A stretch of DNA of 64,000 bases from Pseudalkalibacillus sp052246725 (GCA_052246725.1 JBQQCL010000007.1); one strand, 5' to 3'. Numbered from the stretch's first letter, positions 40,600 through 50,044 are shown. Notes: generated by a model from the letters alone, not told the origin. Program-made: numbers and translations.

Positions 40600-41290
40600 T
40601 GTTTATCAGGTTACTTTCTTTCCGAATTTTTTTCCTGTCAATTGTTATTTAGTCGAAGAAGAGAAGTATCTCACACTAGTTGACACTGCTTTGCCTTTTA
40701 GTAAAAAGGGAATTTTGAAAGCCGCAAGGGATATAGGAAAGCCGATTCGTAAAATTGTGCTCACCCATGCTCATAGTGATCATGTTGGCGCGCTCGATGG
40801 CCTTAAACAGGAACTTCCCGATGTTGAAATCCTGATTTCTGAAAGGGAATTGAAGATTCTTAAAGGAGATGTTTCTTTAGAAGAAGGGGAAGAGAATCTG
40901 CCGATCAGAGGCGGGGTACCGAAAAACATTCAAACGACACCAGATATTCTTTTACGTGATGGAGATAAAATCGGTTCTTTGACAGCTATACATTCACCAG
41001 GGCATACACCTGGGATGATGTCGTTTCTGGATGTCAGAACGAACAGCTTAATTGCTGGAGATGCCTTTCAAACGAAAGGCGGCATAGCTGTATCAGGTGA
41101 TATGCGATGGCGTTTTCCTTTTCCAGCGATGGCCACATGGAATAAAGAGGCTGCGATCGTTTCGGCAGAACGTCTGTTAAGTTATAAACCTTCCGTTCTT
41201 GCAGTAGGTCATGGAAATCTACTCATTAACCCAGAAAAGGGAATGAACCAGGCGATTGCAACAGCAAAAAAATCATTAGCGGTGGTGTGA
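40577..41290 (+). CDS. Metallo-beta-lactamase-fold hydrolase
   Basis: 237 residues; metal motif THAHSDHVG (63-71), then SPGHTPGMMS, GDAFQTKGG and VGHGN. ATG 40577 has TTAGGAGGAG at 40562-40571, inside the previous gene. Many Bacillus relatives are labelled YflN- or YtnP-like (lactonase/quorum-quenching type), but the substrate cannot be told. Last gene of a four-gene run starting at 39009. Confidence 0.86.
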   Translation: MRITKVNDVYQVTFFPNFFPVNCYLVEEEKYLTLVDTALPFSKKGILKAARDIGKPIRKIVLTHAHSDHVGALDGLKQELPDVEILISERELKILKGDVSLEEGEENLPIRGGVPKNIQTTPDILLRDGDKIGSLTAIHSPGHTPGMMSFLDVRTNSLIAGDAFQTKGGIAVSGDMRWRFPFPAMATWNKEAAIVSAERLLSYKPSVLAVGHGNLLINPEKGMNQAIATAKKSLAVV

Positions 41291-41394
41291 ACATATGCCC
41301 AAGTCGATCTCAACGAATCTTTGAATGTGATCCTTGAAACGTATATAAAAGGAATTGGTCGATAAATTCATTTAATCTTACCAAGGGGGACAAA

Positions 41395-41895
41395 GTGGTG
41401 TATGTAAATGCGCGAGCTATCATAGAAAGAAAAAGGGGATCGGAAATAGAAATCTTAGTCCAAATGCGAGATAAACCGAATCAGCCAAAAGCATTAGAAT
41501 TACCAGGTGGAAGGATCGAGGAATATGAATCCATTCAAGATGCGTTGCATAGAGAGGTATTCGAAGAAACGGGATTGAAAATTAAGGAGATTATACAAGG
41601 GACGAATCAAAAGGTCTATTCTAATAATGGTACGACAATTGAAGGGTTGATCCCATTTTTTGTTTATCAGACAATTCAAGGCCCTGTGGACTCAATAGGT
41701 TTTATTTTCAGATGTGAAGTGGAAGAAGGGGAATTAACTGCTAATGATGAGGCTTCAGGACATCAATGGATGTGTATTAGTGATGTTCAGCGGTTATTTG
41801 AAAACGCACCCGATTCATTCGATTTCCTCACTCACGGGCTATTAAACTATTATCTTGAATGGATTAAACTCAACTGCAACGAGATCAAGGTTTAA
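41395..41895 (+). CDS. Nudix hydrolase
   Basis: 166 residues; Nudix box at 38-60 (GGRIEEYESIQDALHREVFEETGL without the last residue), which binds Mg2+ and cuts nucleoside diphosphates linked to another group. The C-terminal strand-helix part (HQWMCISDVQRLF) is typical of the MutT-like group. GTG start at 41395 or 41398, with AAGGGGG just upstream. Substrate unknown. Separate from the MBL gene by 104 bp with nothing recognisable in it. Confidence 0.86.
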   Translation: MVYVNARAIIERKRGSEIEILVQMRDKPNQPKALELPGGRIEEYESIQDALHREVFEETGLKIKEIIQGTNQKVYSNNGTTIEGLIPFFVYQTIQGPVDSIGFIFRCEVEEGELTANDEASGHQWMCISDVQRLFENAPDSFDFLTHGLLNYYLEWIKLNCNEIKV

Positions 41896-41942
41896 GGGAT
41901 ATTAAGGAAACAGCAAAAGTGCTTTTTATGGGGGATACATAG

Positions 41943-42929
41943 ATGAAGTTCAAGAAAATACTGAAATGGAGCGGGATCATCATTGTTTTATTGGTGATAT
42001 TCATGTACCTGAACAATACCACGCTTTTTACCAAAGAACGAAATGGTGATCCACTTCTCCTGGCACATCGGGGACTCAGTCAAACCTTCAGTATGGAAGG
42101 GATAAAGGGAGATACCTGTACGGCTGAACGGATTTATGAACCGGAGCATCCTTTTCTGGAAAATACCATTTCATCCATGGAAGCAGCGTTCGATGTCGGG
42201 GGGGATATAGTGGAATTTGATATAAGACCCACCAAGGATGACCAATTCGCAGTTTTCCATGATTGGACACTTGATTGTCGAACGAATGCAACTGGAGAGC
42301 CGAAAGCGTATACGATGGATGAATTGAAAAAGATTGATATTGGATATGGCTACACAGCAGATGATGGTAGGACTTACCCATTCCGGGGTAAAGGAGTCGG
42401 TTTGATGCCATCTTTGAGTGAGGTCCTTTCCCATTTTCCAGATGAGTCGTTGTTGATTCATATAAAGAGCAACGATCCGAAAGAAGGGGTTCAACTTGCT
42501 CATCTTCTCTCTAAACTTTCAGGAGAACAACAGAGTCAGATCGCGGTATATGGAGGGGACGAACCGATCGCTGCACTCAAGGAACAACTTCCTGACACCA
42601 GGGTCATGTCAAAAGCTACCTTGAAGAGTTGCCTTATTCCCTATATCGCTTTGGGGTGGACAGGACACGTTCCAGAAGCTTGTCATGAGACACAGATCCA
42701 TATTCCGGAAAAAATCGCACCGTGGTTATGGGGATGGCCAGATAAGTTCTTAAACCGGCTTGAAGCAGTCGATACTCGAGTCATTGTGGTCGCAGGCGAT
42801 GGAAGTTGGTCGGAAGGCTTTGATGCAGTGGAGGATTTGGAGCGGTTACCCAAAGACTACAGCGGCGGAATATGGACGAACAGAATCGATAAGATTGCAC
42901 CGGTATTCCATCATAAAAAATCCAAGTAA
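41943..42929 (+). CDS. Membrane-anchored glycerophosphodiester phosphodiesterase
   Basis: 328 residues: N-terminal membrane segment (9-23), then an extracellular GDPD domain with AHRG (41-44), ENTISSMEAAFDVGGDIVEFD (Glu91, Asp93) and FHDWTLD (His106). An insertion between HRG and ENT (about 45-70, with two Cys-containing stretches) and the SLIHIKSN-type metal strand set it apart from the cytosolic GlpQ types. It could trim teichoic-acid or lipid glycerophosphodiesters at the surface. ATG with GGGGGAT upstream. Confidence 0.88.
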   Translation: MKFKKILKWSGIIIVLLVIFMYLNNTTLFTKERNGDPLLLAHRGLSQTFSMEGIKGDTCTAERIYEPEHPFLENTISSMEAAFDVGGDIVEFDIRPTKDDQFAVFHDWTLDCRTNATGEPKAYTMDELKKIDIGYGYTADDGRTYPFRGKGVGLMPSLSEVLSHFPDESLLIHIKSNDPKEGVQLAHLLSKLSGEQQSQIAVYGGDEPIAALKEQLPDTRVMSKATLKSCLIPYIALGWTGHVPEACHETQIHIPEKIAPWLWGWPDKFLNRLEAVDTRVIVVAGDGSWSEGFDAVEDLERLPKDYSGGIWTNRIDKIAPVFHHKKSK

Positions 42930-42938
42930 CTTCAATCA

Positions 42939-42967
42939 GGAGGCGCGTTCCAAGTGCGCGTCCTTTT
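42939..42967 (+). terminator. Terminator of the anchored GDPD gene
   Basis: AGGA-GG-CGCG with (G)CGCGTCCT, an imperfect stem, followed by T5. Confidence 0.6.
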
Positions 42968-43049
42968 TGTATTGTCGACGTGACACAAATAATTGGGAGA
43001 GAATGAGGCAACCTAGAAACATCCCTGTTCAGAAAGGTTTTCGTTCGAT

Positions 43050-43502
43050 ATGAAGAAAAAATTTATTATGGTGTTCATGTTGATCCTTGTATTGTCTTTT
43101 ATTACACCTTCTTATGCAAAAAATACCGTCGAACTTCCTGAAGAAGATTCAACAGAGCTGAAGTATCAGGATATGATCATGTTGTTTCTAGGACCACACA
43201 TTGATCAAGCTATTTCGGATCATTATTCATTTTATTTGAAAAAGGACCCAATCGTTTACCCATACCAGATTAAAGTTAAGAAAGTAAATCGGATCAATGA
43301 ATTTCGTGAGTTTCATTTTGTCATCATATTAGAAGTCACTCCAGTGGTCGGTCCCCATATCACAGTCGGAAAAGATAAATTGATCTTTGAAGTTTCTCCC
43401 ACATTACCGGAAAAAGTTAAACTTCTAAAATTCGAACATTTAGAAACACACGAACTCCCGCCAGTTTGGATGCATCTTCTCAGGAAAAAACCAAGTTTGT
43501 AA
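43050..43502 (+). CDS. Secreted DUF3888-family protein
   Basis: 150 residues. Signal peptide 1-23 (KKKF, hydrophobic run, PSYAK cleavage). The mature part has the DUF3888 pattern: YQDMIMLFLGPHIDQAISDHYS, then REFHFVIILEVTPVVGPH and the closing VKLLKFEHLE. These small secreted proteins are widespread in Bacillus and have no known function. ATG 43050; GAAAGG upstream. Confidence 0.82.
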   Translation: MKKKFIMVFMLILVLSFITPSYAKNTVELPEEDSTELKYQDMIMLFLGPHIDQAISDHYSFYLKKDPIVYPYQIKVKKVNRINEFREFHFVIILEVTPVVGPHITVGKDKLIFEVSPTLPEKVKLLKFEHLETHELPPVWMHLLRKKPSL

Positions 43503-43518
43503 AACTCTAATAGAGATA

Positions 43519-43547
43519 TTGACACATTCTTTTCATCATCGTTACAT
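43519..43547 (+). promoter_or_regulatory. Promoter of the VanW gene
   Basis: TTGACA (43519-43524), 17 bp, TTACAT (43542-43547); good sigma-A geometry about 45 bp before the start codon. Confidence 0.6.
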
Positions 43548-43595
43548 GAAAGGGTGCTCCCACGACCATACTAATGGCGGGAGGTAATGCTTGCT

Positions 43596-44513
43596 ATGAT
43601 ACATATTTGGATGGCTGCTCTTTTGTTAGTGGCTCAACAGGGTGAACAGCTTGAAAGCTTGACGTTGACACAACAAAAAGAGACCATTACTACCGTTGAG
43701 CGTGAAGAATTTTCGATACGAATACCGGATACACGTATACTTGATGTTGAAAAATACACTAAATTCATTAAAGAGCTTGATCAAAAGGTTTATCAAGCTC
43801 CTGTCAATGCCAGGCTAGATGATTTGGGGAATATAAAACCTGGACAAGTGGGTTATAAGCTAGATCGGCAAATGTTCAAGGAGCAGTTTTTCGATTATTA
43901 CTATGGAGATGGTCCTTCTAAGGTAGAAGTTCCAGAGATGGATATTTATCCGAAGGTGGATAGTGAATTGCTTGCTCATATCAAGGTACAGCAGATTGGC
44001 CAGTATGTGACGTATTTCAATTCGAACAATGAAAACCGTACACATAATATTTCTCTTGCAGCAGAAGCGATCGATAATACAGTCATTTTTCCCGGGGAGA
44101 CGTTTTCATTTAACAAAGTGGTCGGCAGGAGAACAAAGAAAAAAGGATATATGCCAGCTCCTGTCATCGTAAGAGGAGAAGTGTCAGAAGGGATTGGAGG
44201 AGGGATTTGCCAGGTGTCATCAACATTGTTCAATGCTGTTGATCGAGCAGGACTCCAAATCATTGAACGATACTCTCATAGTAAGCGTGTCCCATACGTA
44301 CCGCCTGGTCGTGATGCGACAGTTAGCTGGTATGGCGCTGACTTTCAATTTCTCAATAAATATAATCAGCCGATATTGATCCGGGCTAAGCGGTATGGAG
44401 GAAGCATGGTCGTAAAACTCTATTCCTCTGAGGTCATCAACTTCGAACCCCGGAAAGTTCCAAAAGCTTCATCTGATTTACCTGATGAAATTAAAATAAA
44501 AAATGAAAATTGA
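43596..44513 (+). CDS. VanW-family protein, secreted or anchored
   Basis: 305 residues. A short N-terminal hydrophobic segment (1-14) then a YoaR-like region (30-120, RIPDTRILDVEKYTKF, RLDDLGNIKPGQVGY) and the VanW domain (about 140-275): FPGETFSFNKVVGRRT, AGEVSEGIGGGICQVSSTLFNA, YGADFQF. VanW domains occur in surface proteins of unknown role, some in vancomycin-resistance clusters. ATG 43596 is 11 bases after GGGAGG; ATG 43587 is only 2 bases away and less likely. Confidence 0.85.
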   Translation: MIHIWMAALLLVAQQGEQLESLTLTQQKETITTVEREEFSIRIPDTRILDVEKYTKFIKELDQKVYQAPVNARLDDLGNIKPGQVGYKLDRQMFKEQFFDYYYGDGPSKVEVPEMDIYPKVDSELLAHIKVQQIGQYVTYFNSNNENRTHNISLAAEAIDNTVIFPGETFSFNKVVGRRTKKKGYMPAPVIVRGEVSEGIGGGICQVSSTLFNAVDRAGLQIIERYSHSKRVPYVPPGRDATVSWYGADFQFLNKYNQPILIRAKRYGGSMVVKLYSSEVINFEPRKVPKASSDLPDEIKIKNEN

Positions 44514-44523
44514 CATTTATGAT

Positions 44524-44564
44524 AAAACGGGACTGGATCGTTCAGTAATCCCGTTTTTCTTTTT
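44524..44564 (+). terminator. Terminator of the VanW gene
   Basis: AAAACGGGA (44524-44532) with TCCCGTTTT (44549-44557) and TTCTTTTT. Confidence 0.85.
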
Positions 44565-44669
44565 GCAGATTTTTAAAACAACAATTATGTGTACCCTTAT
44601 TTTTAGCTCTGGTTTAAAAGGATTATTTGGCAATCTAGAGAAATAATCTTTAGAAGGAGAGGGGATCAA

Positions 44670-45452
44670 ATGGAACAATTAGAAAAGAGAGACTACATCA
44701 AGGCAGTGAAAATATTAGAAAAAGAACAGACGGATCATACATTTTCGTATTCTGTATTGGAAGGAATCGTTGATGGGCGTGTGTTTGTTGATGACCGGTC
44801 AGCTCCAAAGGCTGTGCTAATTGAAGTTCACAATGGGATCCATCATCTCGTTGGAAATTCTGAAGATGGAAAGTTCGATGAAGTTCTACATAACTGGTTC
44901 ATGGAAAAGGTCATAAATAAGAATAAACCAATGGTTCTATTTGCTTCAAAAGAATGGGAGGATCAAATAGATCATTGGAATGTAGCGAGTGATAAAAAGA
45001 GTAGAATTGTTTACGCCCTAAATAAGGAAAAGTTTTATGAACAGGAAAAATTAATCCTTCCAAAAGGGTATACCGTCAAAAAAGTCGATAGTGCGATCAT
45101 AGGTAGAAGTGAAGAATACACGGAGAAGTTTTATGAACTATATTGGGGGTCACTGGATAACTTCTTCTCCCATGGATTCGGTTTTTGTATTGTAAATGGA
45201 CAGGCGGATATTGTTTGTGAAGCTACCACAGTAGCTGTGGGAGGGGGTTCCTTTGATTTTGATCTCTATACGAGTGAAGCTTATCGAAGGAATGGTTTCG
45301 GAGGAATAATCGGCCAGATGATGATTGATGATGGACTAAAACAACACCTCTCCCCAAGGTGGGAATGTTTTGATTCCAATATTTCTTCGATTAAGACGGC
45401 GGAAAGTTTAGGGTTTGATCAAGTCTGTACACATCCATTCTATATTTTATAA
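44670..45452 (+). CDS. GNAT-family acetyltransferase (GNAT_acetyltran type)
   Basis: 260 residues. The N-terminal half (1-125) is the family's divergent lobe; the C-terminal half carries the GNAT core: FDFDLYTSEAYRRNGFGGIIGQMMIDDGL and ECFDSNISSIKTAESLGF. This layout matches the Firmicute GNAT_acetyltran family. Substrate unknown. ATG with GAAGGAGAGGGG. Alone, with its 3' end next to a MITE-like element. Confidence 0.82.
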   Translation: MEQLEKRDYIKAVKILEKEQTDHTFSYSVLEGIVDGRVFVDDRSAPKAVLIEVHNGIHHLVGNSEDGKFDEVLHNWFMEKVINKNKPMVLFASKEWEDQIDHWNVASDKKSRIVYALNKEKFYEQEKLILPKGYTVKKVDSAIIGRSEEYTEKFYELYWGSLDNFFSHGFGFCIVNGQADIVCEATTVAVGGGSFDFDLYTSEAYRRNGFGGIIGQMMIDDGLKQHLSPRWECFDSNISSIKTAESLGFDQVCTHPFYIL

Positions 45453-45492
45453 AGTATCAGAGAGGTGTCTATCCTTCCAGGACCAAGTCAAA

Positions 45493-45681
45493 GAGTCATT
45501 ATTAAAAACTCACCTTGTGCAAGTTGATTAGAGAGCAAGGTGCGAGACTCCTCGAAAATAAAAATCGCATTTTCTACGTGCGATGTAACGCTGCCGAAGC
45601 TTTCCTTGTCCTGCGGGCTCACCGCACGCCCCGTGGAAAGCTCAACGACTTTTAAGAGCAACAAAGATTGCGAAAACAGCC
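45493..45681. mobile_element. MITE-like element, copy A (left end lost)
   Basis: Right end GCGAAAACAGCC (to 45681) matches the other copies' terminal repeat; the left begins at GAGTCATT without the GGCT end. It shares AAGTTGATTAGAGAGC and CTGCGGGCTCACCGCACG blocks with copies B and C, and the TCGCATTTT..GATGTAACGCTGCCGAAGC block only with D. No ORF of its own. It abuts the stop of the DDAH-like gene (45684), so it may also supply that gene's transcript end. Confidence 0.75.
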
Positions 45682-45683
45682 TT

Positions 45684-46559
45684 TTATTTTTTCAGCACTC
45701 CATTTTCTCTTAGAATCGGCATTGTACAGCAGCGGAAGGAACCTCCTGATTTGATGATTTCAGAAATATCGACCTCGATTACTTCGAAACCTTTTTCCTT
45801 CAATTGTGCATTAACTTCTGTATTGATCGGCAGGCTGATAATTTTTTTGTGTCCTATTGATAAAACATTCGTCCCAAGCGTAAATTGTTCTTCTTTTGTT
45901 ACTTCAATTAATTCATAACGTGAAGAAAAGAGCTCGAGTTCCTTCTTATCCAACGCAGGTGGAAAGATCAATGCGACTTCAGGAGAAACGACATTGAATA
46001 CACAATCTAAATGTAAATATTTCTCATTGAAAGGGATTCCCATCACCTTGTAGGTTGTTAAAATACTTTGTAGATGATTCACAGCCTTTTGGTCGGTACG
46101 ATAACTTAAGCCCACATAAATCGTATCCTGGTCGATGAGCACATCTCCGCCTTCTATTTTTTCCTCAGAAAGATTGAAATACGACATTTCTTCATCATCA
46201 AGCCACTGTTTTATAATTCCGACTTCACCTTTACGAACGTTACTCCCCATTTTAGAGATGAAAACGGTTTGGCCCAGGGTAAAGCCGATATCTCGTGTAA
46301 ACACCTGTTCAGGGAATTTCGCATGATACGGAAGCAGGATCACTTCTGCCCCGTTCTCCCTGAGTATTTTGATGAAGTGGTTATGTTGTTCAACTGCCAG
46401 ATCGATATTTATTCCCTCGTCTTTGAACTGCTTTTGAGTTTCATTGATGATCTCGCGGATCGTCATATAATGTGGTTCACACAATATGACTCTCTTCAAT
46501 TCATCGTATTCACTGTTACAGTAAGTTTTATGGTTGTTTTGATGCAGATTCGCTTCCAT
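45684..46559 (-). CDS. DDAH/arginine deiminase-like amidinotransferase-fold enzyme
   Basis: 291 residues of the guanidino-modifying superfamily: FTRDIGF (87-93), EGGD (136-139), His183 in HLDC, and the C-terminal nucleophile Cys277/278 in FRCCTMPI. B. subtilis YkgA is similar. Likely hydrolyses a methylated or free guanidino compound to citrulline or urea products. The minus-strand ATG at 46559 has TAGGAGG 7 bases upstream; an earlier frame opening at 46619 lacks such a site. Cytoplasmic. Confidence 0.87.
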   Translation of the reverse strand: MEANLHQNNHKTYCNSEYDELKRVILCEPHYMTIREIINETQKQFKDEGINIDLAVEQHNHFIKILRENGAEVILLPYHAKFPEQVFTRDIGFTLGQTVFISKMGSNVRKGEVGIIKQWLDDEEMSYFNLSEEKIEGGDVLIDQDTIYVGLSYRTDQKAVNHLQSILTTYKVMGIPFNEKYLHLDCVFNVVSPEVALIFPPALDKKELELFSSRYELIEVTKEEQFTLGTNVLSIGHKKIISLPINTEVNAQLKEKGFEVIEVDISEIIKSGGSFRCCTMPILRENGVLKK

Positions 46560-46696
46560 ATGTAAGCCTCCTAAATAGCTGATCAACTCTACAGATAGTA
46601 TGGACAGATGCTTGATCAAGTATTTTGAGTTCAGTTTTCTTTTCTCTCCATTAGGCTTTGTGTAAATTTCTTCTTCCCATAATGGAAAAATTCGTA

Positions 46697-46760
46697 TATA
46701 ATAACAACTGTACTAATAATAATAATACAGTTAGTACGGTTAATACAGTTCATACAGTCC
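46697..46760 (+). promoter_or_regulatory. Promoter and operator region of the GntR/ABC/sigma operon
   Basis: TATAAT (46697-46702) is followed by CTGTA..TACAG (46708-46730; 13-base AT-rich centre) and by four 9-bp tandem units: ATACAGTTA, GTACGGTTA, ATACAGTTC, ATACAGTCC (46725-46760). YtrA-subfamily GntR proteins repress their own operons from such sites, so this is the likely target of the gene at 46783. Confidence 0.65.
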
Positions 46761-46782
46761 GAATCCAGATGGGAGGGTGGCC

Positions 46783-47181
46783 ATGTTTGATCTCGATGTT
46801 CGAAGTCGTAAACCAATTTACGAGCAATTAGTCGATAAATTTAAAGTGCTTATTATCAATGGTGTCATGAAAACAGATGAACAGCTTCCGTCTGTAAGGG
46901 TGCTTGCCCAACAATTGACGATCAATCCGAACACGATTCAAAAGGCGTACCGGGAATTAGAATCACAAGGATATATCTATTCGATCAAAGGAAAAGGCAG
47001 TTTTGTCAGTGAGACTGAACATGCTGTCAACTCAGAAAAACTAGCAAAGGTAAAGACAGAATTCAAAGAACTCGTCTCAGAGGCACTTTACCTTGGTATG
47101 ACAGCAAAAGAACTGCAAAATTACATTACAGAAATAGAGAAATCGATAGGGGGAGGGGAACAAGATGATTCGGGTCAATGA
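46783..47181 (+). CDS. GntR-family regulator, YtrA subfamily
   Basis: 132 residues: winged helix (10-75, PSVRVLAQQLTINPNTIQKAYRELE) plus the short dimerisation tail of the YtrA subfamily, with no effector domain. Such regulators sit at the head of ABC-exporter operons and are often triggered by cell-wall antibiotics. ATG 46783 with GGGAGGG. It overlaps the ATPase gene by 17 bp. Confidence 0.92.
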   Translation: MFDLDVRSRKPIYEQLVDKFKVLIINGVMKTDEQLPSVRVLAQQLTINPNTIQKAYRELESQGYIYSIKGKGSFVSETEHAVNSEKLAKVKTEFKELVSEALYLGMTAKELQNYITEIEKSIGGGEQDDSGQ

Positions 47182-48064
47182 TATAGCGAAGAAGCTAGAT
47201 GACGTCGAGGCATTATCGGACGTTTCCTTTACAGTCAAGAAAGGATCCATTTATGGGTTGTTAGGTTCAAACGGAGCAGGCAAGACAACGCTGCTAAGGA
47301 TCCTTGCCGGGGTATTAAGAGAGAGTTCTGGAAGTGTCACAATCAATAATGAACCTGTTTTCGAAAATACGAAAATGAAAGACAGGATGATTTTTATTCC
47401 TGATACGCTGTATTTCTTTTCGCAATACACAATTCAGCAAATGGCGAATTTTTATAAGAGCATGTATTCGAATTGGAATGAAGAACGGTATCAGCAAATG
47501 AAGGAAGTCTTTGAGATTGATGTAAATAAAAAGATCCACAAGTTTTCAAAAGGGATGCAGCGTCAGGTGGCGTTTTGGATATCGCTCTCTACAATGCCCG
47601 ATGTATTGATTTTGGATGAACCGATTGATGGACTTGATCCAGTCATGAGGAAAAAAGTGAAGAACCTGATTTTACAAGATGTGGCGGAACGTGAAATGAC
47701 CGTGCTCATCTCTTCTCATAACTTGAGGGAAATTGAAGACATTTGTGATCACATCGGGATATTACATAAAGGAAAGCTTTTACTGGAGAAGGAACTCGAT
47801 GTATTGAAGTCGGACATTCATAAAATCCAGATTGCTTTTAAAAAGGAAGTTCCAGATGAGCTGTTCGCAGGTGTGGAGTTGTTGTACAAAGAAAAACGCG
47901 GAAGTGTCATGCTCTGTATCGTTAGAGGGCAAGCGGATGAGGTTACGAAACACTTTGAAAGATTCAGCCCGGTTGTTTATGACCTATTACCGCTCACACT
48001 AGAAGAAATCTTCATATATGAGATGGGGGATGTTGGCTATGCAATCAAAAACGTCCTGGATTAA
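47165..48064 (+). CDS. ABC transporter ATP-binding protein (YtrB-like)
   Basis: 299 residues. Walker A GSNGAGKTT (34-42), signature FSKGMQRQV (an LSGGQ variant), Walker B VLILDEP, and an H-loop in SSHN. C-terminal extension from about 215. Export-type ATPase, partner of the following membrane protein. ATG 47165 with GGGGGAGGGG upstream. Overlaps both neighbours, so the three are translated together. Confidence 0.93.
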   Translation: MIRVNDIAKKLDDVEALSDVSFTVKKGSIYGLLGSNGAGKTTLLRILAGVLRESSGSVTINNEPVFENTKMKDRMIFIPDTLYFFSQYTIQQMANFYKSMYSNWNEERYQQMKEVFEIDVNKKIHKFSKGMQRQVAFWISLSTMPDVLILDEPIDGLDPVMRKKVKNLILQDVAEREMTVLISSHNLREIEDICDHIGILHKGKLLLEKELDVLKSDIHKIQIAFKKEVPDELFAGVELLYKEKRGSVMLCIVRGQADEVTKHFERFSPVVYDLLPLTLEEIFIYEMGDVGYAIKNVLD

Positions 48065-50027
48065 TAGAGAATTGATTATTCATAGCTTCAGGAGTGTTGG
48101 ATGGGTTGCATTGATTTATCTTGTTGGACTTTTACTTGTAGTTCCAATGCAGGTGTTAATGATCTGGAGTGATGAAAACCAACGTGGTTTCTTAAGGGAT
48201 AACATCTTTCATTATACATCTGTTGTACAGTTCGGATTGATATGTGCAATACCTGTATTGCTTGCCATATTTTTATTCCGATTTTTACATGTGAAGAACG
48301 CATCTGATTTTATGCATAGCCTGCCGCTTAAGAGAACACAACTATACAACTGTTATGCAGGGATGGGGGTTCTTTATCTAGTCCTTCCTGTACTCATTAC
48401 AGGGCTCATCATGACGATTCTTTACGGCGTATTGGATTTAGAAGGCTATTATTCTATTAATGATGTGGGTCGTTGGATGGGCATTACTATAGTCTTTACG
48501 TTACTAGTTTATTTCGCTGGTGTATTTGTAGGAACAGTGACGGGATTATCGGCTGTACAAGGGGTCTTAGCTTACATCTTTCTGTTATTCCCACTCGGCA
48601 TCACTGGGTTATTCTTCATGAACGCGAGCTACTATTTGCATGGATTTTCAATGGCTTACTATTTGGACAGCCAGATTATTAGATTTTCACCGCTCAGTGC
48701 ATTTGTAGATTCTATGCAAAGTAATGAAAATTACATGCTCAATAGCCTAGAAATAGTTATCTATCTGATTTGTTCTCTCGCTTTATATGGAGTAGGAATG
48801 CAAATCTATAAACGAAGGAACCTTGAAGCCGTATCCCAGCCATTCGTCTTCCGTCCATTGAAACCCATTTTCAAATATGGGGTAGTATTTTGTGTCATGT
48901 TGTTGGGCGGTGTGTATTTCAGTGAAACACAACGATCGTTCAACTGGTTGATCGTTGGCTATGTACTCGGGGCTGTTTTCGGTTATTTTGTTGCTGAAAT
49001 GCTTTTACAAAAGACATGGCGCGTTTTCAACCGATTAAAAGGCCTTGTTATTTTCGGAGTTGTTATAACTGTGGTTATTGTAGGTCTACAGTTTGATATC
49101 ACGGGGTATGAAAGCAGGATTCCTGATACAGAAGATATAGAACAAGTCTTCATCAGCCAAGGATCATGGGCTTATGATAACCCTGATTGGAATCCTTCTA
49201 ATTCCCCTGAATACTATCAACCATATTTGACTAGTAAACAGAATATCGAAGCAGTTAAAAAACTGCATGAGTATCTCATTCATCATAAAGAAATGTTTGT
49301 GAATTACAACGATTCACTTATCGAAGTATTCATGGCTTATGAGTTAGAGAATGGCGATCGAGTGATCCGACAATACCGTATGGAGGAAACAGATAAACTG
49401 ATTCAACTTTTAAAACCGGTCTATGAAGCCGCTGAATACAAAGAAAAGACGAATAAAATATTCAATGTGGGCAGTGACGATGTAACAAGAATAACCGTTT
49501 CACCAGATAAAGGACAAATGCAGGAAGTCATCATCCATGAGCCTGAAAAAATCAAAGCAGCATTAGAAGCGTTAAAGACGGATGTCAAAAATGAGCCCTA
49601 TACAGGTAAGAATAACGATGGCACTTTTGCATCAACAATTCGAATAGCGTTATCTAACGGTTCAAATGAAGAATTTTTCCTGCAATTCAAATGGTCCTAC
49701 ACACAATTTGAAGAATGGTTGAAAGATGAAGGAGAGCTTGGGAAGGCACGAATTACTCCTGAAGAAGTCGAATTCGTAATGATCGCTCCAGTAGACAGCG
49801 TACCATACAGTGATTTCGATGAAGAGATGATTGAGCAAGTGCTTGAGAGTCCGAAAACATTAAAGGTTACGACAAATCAAGAAATTCAGGAGAGCTTGGA
49901 AGCTGCTACGTGGGGTTATCACGGAAATGAATATGTTGCAATTTTTCAATTCAAGAATTCACATGAACAATTGCTAGGTTTTGAGGGAAATGACATCCCT
50001 GATTTTGTTATAGAACATTTTGAATAA
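48039..50027 (+). CDS. ABC-exporter membrane protein with large extracytoplasmic C-domain
   Basis: 662 residues. About nine membrane helices in the first 360 residues, of the YtrC/YtrD or ABC-2 type, then a soluble region of about 300 residues without further clear helices. ATG 48039 is 9 bases after GGGGGAT and lies inside the ATPase gene; ATG 48018 in frame is less well placed. A sigma factor gene follows 17 bp downstream. The large domain could sense wall stress or bind a substrate (inference). Substrate unknown. Confidence 0.82.
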   Translation: MQSKTSWINRELIIHSFRSVGWVALIYLVGLLLVVPMQVLMIWSDENQRGFLRDNIFHYTSVVQFGLICAIPVLLAIFLFRFLHVKNASDFMHSLPLKRTQLYNCYAGMGVLYLVLPVLITGLIMTILYGVLDLEGYYSINDVGRWMGITIVFTLLVYFAGVFVGTVTGLSAVQGVLAYIFLLFPLGITGLFFMNASYYLHGFSMAYYLDSQIIRFSPLSAFVDSMQSNENYMLNSLEIVIYLICSLALYGVGMQIYKRRNLEAVSQPFVFRPLKPIFKYGVVFCVMLLGGVYFSETQRSFNWLIVGYVLGAVFGYFVAEMLLQKTWRVFNRLKGLVIFGVVITVVIVGLQFDITGYESRIPDTEDIEQVFISQGSWAYDNPDWNPSNSPEYYQPYLTSKQNIEAVKKLHEYLIHHKEMFVNYNDSLIEVFMAYELENGDRVIRQYRMEETDKLIQLLKPVYEAAEYKEKTNKIFNVGSDDVTRITVSPDKGQMQEVIIHEPEKIKAALEALKTDVKNEPYTGKNNDGTFASTIRIALSNGSNEEFFLQFKWSYTQFEEWLKDEGELGKARITPEEVEFVMIAPVDSVPYSDFDEEMIEQVLESPKTLKVTTNQEIQESLEAATWGYHGNEYVAIFQFKNSHEQLLGFEGNDIPDFVIEHFE

Positions 50028-50044
50028 AGATGAGGTGATAAAAG

